Assembly (NCBI GenBank): GCA_029204225.1
Contig: CM055115.1
Coordinates: 10,069,172-10,133,171, forward strand
From: Diphasiastrum complanatum
Lineage: Eukaryota > Streptophyta > Lycopodiopsida > Lycopodiales > Lycopodiaceae
Direction of reading: 5' to 3'
DNA: 64,000 bases
Shown here one piece after another: positions 1 through 10,129 of the stretch (positions are counted from its first letter, which is position 1; every line of letters begins with the position of its first letter). The notes beneath the pieces were generated by a model. That model saw only the letters and a program-made list of their open reading frames with translations, had not been told where the DNA came from and ran no database searches. A program made the translations under genes and the position numbers.

Positions 1-1510
1 TATCTCCTGTGTCGCAGAGGTCTCCTTGGTATGTCCTCGTCAGCCATGTCTTTCTTACAACATTCATAACAATGGAATAACAAACTATCCCCACTCAACT
101 TATAAGCTCTAACCCATCATCTTTACTTCTTAGAGAGAGTTTAGAATAAGGATGTCGAATTAGGTTACTATCATACTGATAACATGTTGGTCGATATACC
201 AACAAAGTCTTTGTCAAAGGGTAAACACATTACCTTAGTATGTTAATTTCTTCATTCAGGTTTTAGTGGTAAGCTTAATGGGGAGTATTGCACATTAATT
301 TTAGTCGTGACCTAAATTCATTTTTCGAGTATTCCTATACAATTTAAATTACTCACTCTCTAGAACACCCTACATAAATGATCTGTCATGTAAACCAATC
401 TCCAATTTTACAAGCAATTTTGTTTGGCTTCACATTAGCCTAAAAGGGATTTGTGATCAACTTTAGTTCTCCAAAGCCCATACTTAAATATACTTATCAC
501 CTTCTTTTTGACATGCCTAGTGGAATTCTTGTTTTAATTTTGTTTTAGCAAGGATGCGAGGTTCATTTATGGTATTCAAGACCATGTAACAAAAGAACTT
601 CATGAAATTTTTCAAATGATCTCCAAGGTGCATGGCCTTATCATTGTCTATGTTCTGGTAAGTATTTATAGGTTAGATGAAGTTCTAATTTTTGACTTAA
701 TTTATGTATTATGTTTTGTTAAGCTTTAACTAATGAAATTATTGACTTTTCATTTAGATTTGTGATTTGATTATACTCCAGTCTCCCAATTAGATTTAGC
801 CATTGGTAGGGAGGATGATCCAAATTGTTTTCTATATTGGATGAAGAATTGATCGATTTCCAATGATGTGTCTGAAGTCTACATGCTTGATGGTTGGCAA
901 AGACTATCTAAAATTGTGAATACTAAAAAGTGAATAGCTTTAATATTAATCATGATTATTGTGAATGCTAATCATTATTATAATAAATATTAATCATGAT
1001 TACTTTGTGAATATTGATCGTGTTTACTAAAAATATATGAGTACTTATCATTATTATTGTGAATAAGAGTTTGAATATTTGAGGATCATTGCCAACTTGG
1101 AGCTGCCTTTTTTAAATTTGTTCCTTTTTGACCAAAAATTTCAAAATGGCGAACATATTTAGTGGCCAACTATTAAACCCTTTGTAAGAAATTATCATCA
1201 AAAGAAGATCACCTATTATGTGCAATCTTATTGTACAATTGTAAAAAATGTTATTTACTTTTGTGGTAGTGGATGTGATAGTGTAACCTCTTGCAACTTA
1301 AAACGTTAAAAGAAAACAAATGAATCTCACCATAGCTGAACTTACCCATAACCACCTCTTTAGCAAAAAAGCTTACTAAATGCATTTGTTTGTATCTCGA
1401 AGATAAAATTGTAATAAAAGAGATCTCCTTTATCAACCAACGATTTAACAAGTATGGAAACGGCCTTGTGGTATGACACCACGAGGTTTTTGTTTTATTC
1501 GGAGAAGACA
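1..1510 (-). repeat. Dispersed repeat F, copy a (inverted, cut by window edge)
   Basis: This segment is close to the reverse complement of about 52,760-54,200, and partial copies lie at 24,498-25,075 and 42,115-43,260. At about 170-245 the plus strand reads as the end of a copia RNase H domain (DNMLVDIPTKSLSKGK), followed by a purine-rich tract at 277-284 and probably the LTR start. Further in, about 548-658 looks like an exon with acceptor TTTTAG and donor GTAAGT. The same exon reads better in the copy at 53.5 kb, where a block resembling TKELPWKFF...GAWPYHWSMF is open. So the repeat appears to be a retroelement end carrying a spliced gene-like segment. The gene is not recognised. Confidence 0.6.
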
Positions 1511-2562
1511 AATGAAGCCAACACCTAAATAGGAAATCTCATGTTCTTAGAATTCCGTTAACCTAATCATTTGTTTGATTATCTAGATGAGTACTCGTTT
1601 ACTTCCAGGGCGTAAATCCAATCATGGTGGATAAGACCTGCCAACAAACAAGTACCAGCTGGGATATTACAACCTAAGATAATAGGCCTTGTGTGTTAAT
1701 TATATGCCAGGTAAGAATACGCACATAGCCAGATAAAAAGTTAAACAACATTGCCAGTGAAATAGTTAAGAAAAGAATTGTCAATATGTAGAGAATGTAA
1801 CAAGCAGGCAGTAGTGTTTACTCTATACGCTAAAGTGATGTTATCTTGATTGATTTGGCTTTCTAGTACTTACAATGCTTACCTCATAATCTTAACATTG
1901 AATATTGTTATGGTACACTATCTACCTAAGGGCACGTTGAGGACAAAAAGAACAACAGTTGTATAGTTTAATTACACAAAAATAATATCACAAAGTTGAA
2001 GATCACCTTTGCATCGTCAACAATCGACTTGTGAATCACATCCAAGGCACAAAGCTTTTCCCCCCTACCGTTTTTTTGTATAGTAACACAGATTCTAGTT
2101 GGTTTGACAACCTAGTCTAGATTTGATTTCCTTCATGCTATGAAAGGTAGCAAGAAAACGATAAGTTTTGAGGTCATAATACGCAAATAGATGCTCATAA
2201 CAACGTAGGCATTCTCCAACCTCCATTGACATTGCTGGTACTTCGCCAAGGTTTTACGGATTCTAATTTTATTATAACTTAGATTGCAAAAGACGTCAAT
2301 CTATAAACAAATAAGAAATTAAGAGCACGACAAGATAGTAGCACACTCAACAGACCATGTCTATTCTTGTATTAGTTTTCTCTGGCTAAAAAATCCTTTA
2401 CTTGATGCAAGTTGCAACAGCAGATTTGCTATTTGTTTTTACGCTAATTCCATTGTCAAGTGTAATTCGAATCGAAAGCAAAGACAGACCATTAGCCTGC
2501 GGATTACACGTGTACAATTCACAAGGCATACTTACCTAATTAAGACTCTTGCACAAGCAAAA
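1511..2562. other. Unassigned AT-rich sequence
   Basis: No long open frame, no LTR or inverted-repeat ends and no RNA gene seen here. Confidence 0.5.
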
Positions 2563-2960
2563 TATGATATGTTTCTAGATAGAAAAAAAGAGATCTTTCC
2601 CAGTTGCATATGAATGCAACTAGGAAAGTGAAAACTAGGAAAAGTGCAATAGTTTCCTACTTTGACAATCTAGGAAAAGCAACATTTTAGATTCCAAGAC
2701 AGGAAATATTTTTCCTATATAAAAAACCCAAACCACAAAATCACACTTTCCTAATAGAAAACTTATGACATGTTTCTAGATAGGAAAAAACAGATCTTTC
2801 CTAGTGAAATCTAGAAAAGTGCACAGTTTCCAACTTTGACAATCTTGGAAAAGCAATGTCTAGATTCCTAGACAAGAACTTCTTTTTCCTACATAAGAAA
2901 TAAGAAACCAGAAAATCAAACTTCCATATATAGAAAATCAGACTTGTCCTATATAAAAAA
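2563..2960 (+). repeat. Two-copy tandem repeat, about 200 bp unit
   Basis: The phrase ATGTTTCTAGATAG.AAAAA followed by GATCTTTCC occurs near 2570 and again near 2770. Both are followed by GTTTCC.ACTTTGACAATCT.GGAAAAGCAA and by AGATTCC.AGACA. The copies have several substitutions and small gaps, so the duplication is not recent. No coding content seen. Confidence 0.6.
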
Positions 2961-3570
2961 CTTATTAGGAAATAATTACCATAAAATCAAACTTTCCTAT
3001 AAAAAAAACTTATAGAAAATATTTATCTATGTATAAAAAATATCAAAGATACAAAACAAATGTATATAATTAGATAACCAAGATTCAACCTCTATTGAAT
3101 GCTAAATCCAACTTGTACCTAAAAATAGCTACATGTTAAACTGAAACCAACACAACTATGTTCATTACAACCTTTCAAAAAGTATTCAATATAAATACAT
3201 GTATAGCAAAAATTATGCCCGATTGAATTAAAAATCTCTAAACAAAAGCCCTTTGTTAATGTCAACTCTCTATCGCACACTATCTCTGATAATGTCAAAT
3301 TCGTCTTGCAAAAAACTGTGTCTTCACGAAAAAAAATTCATAAAAACAAAAAACGTCTACTGACATACATGGACGTCTTTTAACATAGTTCCCATGTATG
3401 TGTTTCTACAATGCAACATGACCTTTTTTTTTAGTATATAATTCACATTACTTAATCTCACATCAGTTGACCTACAATTGCTCATATGGGTATATACAAA
3501 CTAGATTGCTTGACAACTTGATTGATAAATAGTAGCTACCAAGAGTTTCTATAAAGCTCATTTATCGTCT
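2961..3570. other. Unassigned AT-rich sequence
   Basis: Rich in TATAAAAAA-type runs. No open frame or repeat ends could be supported. Confidence 0.4.
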
Positions 3571-5270
3571 GGACATTAAAAAACTTCATCAAAACAGTCT
3601 CTTGATCTTGTTCACATATTCTGGCTCGCACACCTACAAAACAATCACATTGAAATTAATTGTTGAAATACAATATTGATTATGATTCTAGAAAAGAGCA
3701 ACTTGTTAAAGATTTTCATATTCATACCATTGGCTGATTACTTGAATTCTGAATTCTAGAGCCATAATCAAGCTCAGGAGGGCCATGTTTATCCAAAAAG
3801 AAATGACATAATTTCAAATCAAGTTGAAACACACATAAGAAACGTCTATTTGATGAATATATGTACTCTACAAGACTTTAATATGAATTCTTAAAAAAAT
3901 TGCAACATGACACATGTTTAATAACTTGACATTATAATAAATCACACGTCATGACTTTGATTAATGACAAATAAATTTTTGAAAGAAAGCATGCAAATTT
4001 TAATCTATAAACATGTAGAAGAAAAGAAATTTGAAGATGCACCTAGAACTTAAAAATACCTTGACCTTTTTGAAACCGTACAAATTTTTGACAACATCAA
4101 AATTTTGGTTTTTCACACTGAATCATGTTGTGATTCACCTACAAAATACACACTTAGAATAAAATTCAAACCATGAAGTAATATTTCAACCAAAGCCCAC
4201 TTACTATTCAAAGATTTTATACAAGCTCTACAAAATAAATTTGATGCACAATAATTTGAAAACAATACATTTCAATGATAATATCAAAATCATTCAACAA
4301 AAGTTCTTGTTACCTTGATTTTTTTTCACTTTATCTGATCTTTTGATAATCTCACGAAATATTTTTTCTCTCAGCATATAAGGTATATACATAACGTGTA
4401 CCAAAGGTGCTTCTTAGATAAAAGATGATTATGCATACCTTTCAAGCTCGCATACTTCTTTTAGAATGCACATCTTCATGAGTACACATTTGAGGTTTCA
4501 CTTTCTCTTTTTCCAATATAAAACAAAGTCAAAATTTTTATAACGATAATATATTAATCAAATTTATTTTTAAATTAAGTGTAATTTAAAATTGAACCTA
4601 GGTAGACAATTCAACGTGCGTGGGAAACAATCTCATCTTTGGAAGAGTCGTCATTCAATAGTTCCAAGAATGTCATATGGCTAGGAAATCTTTGCACATC
4701 ATCAATATTCATTTCCTGCATCAAAAAACATAAATGTAATAATATTAATATACCTAAAAAAGCTGACGTATTTGGCTCCATGCAGTCACTTACAGAAGTG
4801 ACATAATTAATCAAACACTTGTTCCCAAAAAAAAATCACAACATTTTGGACACTTTAAAATGGATTAACTTATTTGTAACTCATATCTACTTGTCTAAAG
4901 TATTCAATGGATTGCGGTGTATGGTTTTTCAAGATAAAACCCTTGGAATGTTCTCACACATGGTAAGACTAGATTTAACTTTGTTTGAAAGTAGTATTAT
5001 AAAGTGCAAAATATTTATACTTTCACTATGTAAACTGATTTTGTATATGTGAAATCAAATAAATCACATTTGATACACTTGCTTGGATCTAAGTTTTTTG
5101 TCTAATAACAAATGTAGTGATGCAAAACCAGAAAAAACTTACCTCGTCATGAGGGATCTTGTCGAGAGATTGTTTATATGCTTCTCCAAATAGCATCTTC
5201 GCTCTAGCTCAACTTCTAAATGCTGCACGATGTTCAAGTGAGAGCCATTCTCCTTCATTACTTACACATT
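3571..5270 (-). pseudogene. Unrecognised multi-exon gene remnant (minus strand)
   Basis: Several minus-strand blocks read as exons with proper splice sites. One is 5143-5258, starting MKENGSHLNIVQHLEVELE and ending at a GAG|GTAAGT donor. The next is 4611-4715, after a GATGCAG acceptor, reading EMNIDDVQRFPSHMTFLELL to a stop; the two join in phase 0. Possible further blocks are near 3745-3800 (HGPPELDYGSRIQNSSNQPM, donor ATG|GTATGA) and near 3595-3640 (acceptor TTTTGTAG, reading VCEPEYVNKIKRLF then stop). The 5143-5258 exon carries a one-base shift relative to its duplicate at 5666-5782, which keeps the longer frame (ELLFGEVYKQSLDKIPHDK). I do not recognise the family. The setting suggests a transposon-borne gene rather than a conserved host gene. 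Confidence 0.45.
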
Positions 5271-6085
5271 ACATACAACCATAAATTGAAAACATTACTT
5301 TCATGAAGTAAACCAATATTGCATATGTAGAATTATCAAATGCTTACTTACTTAGATACCCGTTCTAGCCTAAAAGGCCTGGAATGTACAATACATTCCA
5401 TTCTAGACGTTCCGGAACGTACTGGGTCAAAACACGTTTTTTGAATTAAAAAAACATGATACTTGCTGGCCGCAATCCATCTGATAGGAGGGTGCAACAA
5501 CAGAATCGTTGGGGTACAGCTTGGAGAGAGAGAGAAAGAGAGAGAGGGGCTGAAAATTTTGTGCCATTATCCAAGCATTGATTATAGCGAAGGGCTGAAA
5601 TTTTTCTATGTAACATTAATTGAATTTTATCATCTATTAAGCTTGTTGACAAACAAAAAACTTACCTTGTCATGAGGGATCTTGTCGAGAGATTGTTTAT
5701 ATACTTCTCCAAAAAGCAACTCTGGCTCTAGCTCAACTTCTAAATGCTGCACGATGTTCAAGTGAGAGCCATTCTCCTTCATTCCTTAAACATTACATAA
5801 ATTGGGAAACATTACTTTCATGAAGTAAACCAATATTGTATATGTAGAATTATCAAATGCTTACTTGCTTAGATACTCGTTCGAGTCCAAAAGGCTTGGA
5901 ATGTACAATTCATTCCATTCCAGACGTTCCGGAATGTGTTTTTTAAATTAACAAAAATGTGATACTTGCTGGCCACAATCCATTTGATAGGAGGGTGCAG
6001 CAGCAGAATCGTTGTGGTACAACATGGAGAGGGAGAGAAAGAGAGAGAGGGGCTGAAAATTTTTGCCATTATCCAAGCACTGACT
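5141..6085 (-). repeat. Tandem duplication of an exon-bearing unit (about 520 bp period)
   Basis: Copy 1 spans about 5141-5580 and copy 2 about 5663-6085. Both carry the minus-strand exon (donor GTAAGT, start MKENGSHL), then TTACTTTCATGAAGTAAACC, a block with inverted GGAATG/CATTCC words, and a GAGAGAGAAAGAGAGAGAGG tract before GGGCTGAAAATTTT. Copy 1 contains the perfect 14-bp palindrome ACGTTCCGGAACGT at 5407-5420; copy 2 has one arm changed. Similar words (GTACGTTCTGACCC) recur near 60,630-60,660. Confidence 0.75.
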
Positions 6086-6284
6086 AATGGCTACACATAA
6101 TTGGAGACCAAGAGAAACCATTGATGCAATCAATATTTGTAATGAAAAAAATGCAAAAGATCAATGGATACCAAGAATATATTGAGAATATCAATGGATC
6201 TTGCTGCATCCCTCTGCAAAAGGCTCATTCTGAAAAAGAAAAAGATCGGATAAGATATATAGAAGCTCTTGGAAAGGCAGGATA

Positions 6285-6612
6285 ATGGATTTTAAAGTAT
6301 CACCTGCCTGTCAATCTATCACAAAAGTTTTAGTTCAGCATGCTTATCTTCACAACGAGCTCAACATTCATGATCTGAATCCAAATCATAGAAGGAAATG
6401 CAATTGTAAGTTTTCAGATTCAATTTTTTTAGATCTAGCATTTTCTTTAAATTTTATTTTTCATGAGATGTTTTGTTGGTTTTGCAGATTTGTATCCGTC
6501 AAATTTCGTTGAATGGCAATCAGTTCAATCGATTGCAGGAATAATCAATGTCATACATTCAGATATCGGTATTTTACAATATAAAGGGTCGTTCTCCCAA
6601 AATCACTTTTAG
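6285..6612 (+). CDS. Two-exon small protein, 81 aa, unknown function
   Basis: Exon 1 is 6285-6405 (MDFKVSPACQSITKVLVQHA...) and ends in phase 1 at a GTAAGTTTTC donor. The intron is 82 bp (6406-6487) with acceptor TTGGTTTTGCAG. Exon 2, 6488-6612, continues in frame (YLYPSNFVEWQSVQSIAGII) to a TAG. The in-frame join across good plant splice sites is the main support. The start is the first ATG of the open block and an upstream exon is possible. No known domain seen. It may be part of the same transposon-like locus as the minus-strand exons at 3.5-5.8 kb, which point away from it. Confidence 0.45.
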
Positions 6613-6717
6613 AGTCACGAGTTTCTTTTTATGATCATACCTATTTTCTTGATAAAATAAAAATGGTTTAGTTGGTAAATTAGAGCCATATCCTCTACCA
6701 GATTTTTCAAGTGAGGA

Positions 6718-7134
6718 ATGGATTTTTCCGATGCAACAATTTCAGAAAGCCTTTTATCTAGGATATATATTGATATTCAGAGTATATTAAAATGTAGCAC
6801 TGGATCAAAGAATAATAGATTAAGTTGGTATCTACCTTTTACTATTTTTGTTGATTTGTTTTCCAAATGCAGTGTTGGGAGAACGAAAACAATGTTTATT
6901 TGTAAGGACTTGAGTGTTGATATATTGCCGGAGTTGTGGGATGATGGTTGGGATACAAAACAAAATCAGCAAGTTGAGTGCAAAGTATGTTACTCATCCA
7001 TGACATTTAGATATCACATCGAAAAACAAATGCTCACTTTGCTACTTTATTATAGAAGATGGATTAAATGCAAAAATGTTTGGAAGCCACTTGATCAAGA
7101 TTTTGGTATAAACCCTTATAGCAACTTCAGATAA
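6718..7134 (+). CDS. Hypothetical ORF, 138 aa, with CxxC...H segment
   Basis: Single open frame starting MDFSDATISESLLSRIYIDI. Around residues 73-101 it reads WDDGWDTKQNQQVECKVC followed about 10 residues later by a His, loosely like a BED-type zinc-finger start, but the second His is not convincing. It lies 105 bp after the spliced ORF on the same strand and could be a later exon of the same gene. Amino-acid composition is not low-complexity. Function unknown. Confidence 0.3.
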   Translation: MDFSDATISESLLSRIYIDIQSILKCSTGSKNNRLSWYLPFTIFVDLFSKCSVGRTKTMFICKDLSVDILPELWDDGWDTKQNQQVECKVCYSSMTFRYHIEKQMLTLLLYYRRWIKCKNVWKPLDQDFGINPYSNFR

Positions 7135-7246
7135 TAGTGAAAATAAATGACAACATTCTTGCAATGGTTGAGGTCGAGGAAGATTGGTGTCTCAATCACA
7201 TTCGATCAGAACTAGAACTGTTGCAATTTGATCCACCTCAGTACTA

Positions 7247-7660
7247 TCAATTTTGATTGAATGGTGTATAGGTATTATGCCATATAAAAATATTCTTTTT
7301 TTTTCTATTTCTAAGTGAATCAGTTTCATAAAATATATAACTAAAACAGTTTTTCTTGTGTAGGTAAGAGTAAGGCAGGAAGAGCATATAAAATACAAAG
7401 ACATTGGAACATCCATCGAAATTAAAGATCCATAGATTATGAACTATGGAATTTTGTATTATGTATTCCAATTTTTTGTATACATAATTTTTGAAAATAT
7501 ATGAACCATTTCTTCTACGAGGCTCTTTCATTTCTATGATCTCCATTTTCATGGTGCAAAACACAATGTAAATGCAATTGGATAATATGACTTTTCGATA
7601 ACAAGATTCATTGTCTCCTACAGGAAATGCACTATCTCCATTGGGGAGATCTTCAGTCAC
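7247..7660 (-). other. Coding-like tail exon in tandem unit, interrupted by element A
   Basis: The minus strand near 7587-7660 reads VTEDLPNGDSAF.VGDNESCYRK. The same block recurs in the duplicate unit at about 14,643-14,720, and a more diverged version lies near 15,240-15,300 (ARDHKACDRKFIS). Preservation of the reading frame in the copies suggests these are remnants of a coding exon. Element A is inserted immediately beside it at the TTGAA target. Confidence 0.35.
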
Positions 7661-7665
7661 TTGAA

Positions 7666-8402
7666 TGTGAAGAATTGAAAAAGATTATCTATGTTAGATA
7701 TAGGGGTCTTATGTTTTTTACACCAAGCATCTAGGTGTAGGACATTGATAGGAATAAATTTGGCATAGATAACAAATTATGCATTTCCACTTGTAATGCC
7801 ACTATTGAGCCAAAATAGAGTAAGAGGCTAAACACATGCCAATTAGAGTGTAGACAAGTGTAAAGCTTTTGTTTGATGAATTCCAAGAGGTCCAATAGGA
7901 TTTAGAGGTGGAACCTTGTGAGGTCCAATAGGATATTGAGGCGTGCTTGAATATAGTCCAATAGAACTAAGAGGTGCATGGATCAATGGTCCAATAGGAT
8001 CAAGAGGTGACAAAGTATGGTCCAATCATAGTTAAGCATAGTGGTAGCTCGTGGATCTACTAGTATCATTGTACTCCTCATTTTGGATCTAATTGATTTG
8101 GTGATTTCATGGTTTTTTTGAGTTATTGGATTTCTAGCTTTCTCTCTCTAATCGAGAGCTTATGATGCTTTTTCTCTCTCTACCCAAGGAGAGTAGCTTG
8201 TTTTTACTTAGATTATTTTTTGAATACTTTCCACACGTGTGAGTGAGAGTTGGAAGTGACTGAATGCATGTAGTAGTGCGATTTTGCCAGAGATTCAAAG
8301 ATAGATCTTGATTCTCAATCTAGTCTTGAGCTTAGTGCATCTACACACCTTAGGAGATCACAAGTACATGTAGTGGACAGTCTACACATGTGAAATTCAA
8401 CA
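7666..8402 (+). repeat. 5' LTR of element A
   Basis: 737 bp, TGTGAAGAATTG...AAATTCAACA. It carries the CACACGTGTG palindrome at 8232-8241 and CT-rich stretches (TTTCTCTCTCTACCC). The 3' LTR is its match. Confidence 0.92.
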
Positions 8403-8414
8403 TGGTATCAGAGC
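8403..8414 (+). other. Primer-binding site of element A
   Basis: TGGTATCAGAGC directly after the LTR, complementary to the 3' end of plant initiator tRNA-Met, the usual copia primer. Confidence 0.9.
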
Positions 8415-8623
8415 CTACCTAAGGTTACCATGCATTTTGATCCATCTAAGCGACAAAAATTTCATCAATCTTGAGCTAGAAGTTGTCAAGGCCCATTTTC
8501 CTAGCTATCTTGTTCAATCTTGGATCAAAAGTGATCAAAAGGACATTGATTGGGTCTGACCTGGTACTGTAAGGAATCAGGTGCTCAGACATGTGTGAGG
8601 AACATCCAATTTTAGTTTGGAAG

Positions 8624-9324
8624 TGTGAAGAATTGCCAAAAATTGGCAAATCTAGCTTGATCAAAAACCATGTAGAATAGTGTAAATTGTGTACACAAGT
8701 GGGTCCCACACATGTGAGGCCATGATGCCACATGGGAAACCCATCCTAATGTACGTTAGGTCAAGTCAAGAGAGTTGGTCATGTCTATTTGGTGGTCATC
8801 CCTACTTTATAGGACCTACACCTAAGTTTAAGGTGAAAATTTGACCAACTAGCTACCTACCAAGCATAACTCTAGGAAATAGACTAGGGTTTCATTTTAG
8901 GTCAAGGAGAGTGAGTTAACTTCCTTATTACATGCTGGAAATTCACCTAACTTCAAGAAGGAAGTCGAATTTGCTATGTATTCCCTTTCTCCATAGTGAG
9001 AAGATAGAAAATTTTTGGAGCTCATTGGCAATCTCAAGCTAGTTCACTATGTACATTGAGTTTTTGTGATCCAAATGAAACCAAATCAATTTCTACTTGT
9101 TTCTCAGGTTGAAGGCCGTACTATAGCCTGTAGTACACACGTGTGGGCTCGGATTTCAATGTTTATCAATGCTTTTGATTGTTAATGCTTGTTGTTTGTC
9201 AAATTGCCAATCTAGATCAACTTTTTTGTGTCTAGTTTTTTGATAGGTTGTTAAGCAAGCATCCAATCACTCTTGTGGATCTTCTGTAGATCCATTTATG
9301 GTCCTAAAGTATAGTACTTTCACA
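8624..9324 (+). repeat. Family B LTR (5' LTR of the truncated copy)
   Basis: 701 bp, TGTGAAGAATTGCC...GTACTTTCACA, the same length as both B2 LTRs. CACACGTGTG is at 9136-9145. It is followed by TGGTATCAGAGCC (primer site 9325-9336). Confidence 0.9.
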
Positions 9325-9336
9325 TGGTATCAGAGC

Positions 9337-10129
9337 CAAGTACAAGAGCATAAGCCATTGATCTAATGCAAATCCATTTTTAGCAAGTTTTGGTGCTAAA
9401 AACTAGTATTGAGAGGGCAAGCTAGAATCTTGATTTTGGTGAGGAGATTTGATCCCAAACTTGGTAGGGGTCCAAATCCGTACTTTCCACATGTGTGGGA
9501 ACCTATTAACCTGCATTTAATGCATGGTATTCATTTGATCCAAAAAAAATCAATTTGTGAGCTATTGGTGTAATTTTTGGTGGAGATCCTAGGATAATCT
9601 ACCAAGATCATTTGCCATTGATTAGATTTGAATTTGTTTCATGAAATCTAATTAATCTAGGCTGAGTTCAAGTCCTATTAAGGTTAAAAACAGGTCTTGA
9701 AAGTACACCAAGAAGGAAGAAAGAGATTAAGTCATTTTTTTGTCCAAAAATAGCCAAAATTGGCAAGATTTGATTGTAAGTAGATTTCACATCATCTTAT
9801 CTTCATTCCAACTTTGTGAGGGAGTGCTAGAACTGAGATTATAAGTCCATTTGTTGGATTAGAAATCTAATTTGAGTGAAAAACTACAAGAGAGAGACCT
9901 TAGTGAGTTTCTAGAGACAATCAAATCCATTTCTTGGCAAGATTTGTTTGAAAGTAGTTTTCACTTCATCTTATCTTCATTCTAGCTTTGTGAGGGAGTG
10001 ATAGAACTGTGATTATAAGTCCATTTGTTGGATTAGAAATCAAATTTGAGTGAAACACTGCAAGTGTGAGACCTTTGTGAGTTTCAAGTCAATCAAATCT
10101 ATTTCTTGTTTGTAGAAGTCACTAGTAAG
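9337..10129 (+). other. Untranslated leader of family B
   Basis: About 790 bp between primer site and gag start with no long frame. It contains a direct duplication: a phrase with CATCTTATCTTCATTC..GCTTTGTGAGGGAGTG recurs about 170 bp apart (near 9790 and 9960). The same leader is present in B2. Confidence 0.7.

Noticed and set aside
1251-1511. 86-aa minus-strand frame
   Set aside because: Lies inside repeat F and is not maintained in the copy at 52.8-53.0 kb.
7843-8025. 60-aa minus-strand frame with IGP repeats (also 13,656-13,838)
   Set aside because: Both are inside the LTRs of element A, where CCAATAGGA words repeat. No start context or conservation beyond the LTR.
10106-10129. Start of B gag upstream of the ATG (10,106 and 45,891)
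   Set aside because: Those positions are TTG codons. The first ATG with similarity to related gags (MG..GAYLLEAS) is at 10,130 and 45,915.
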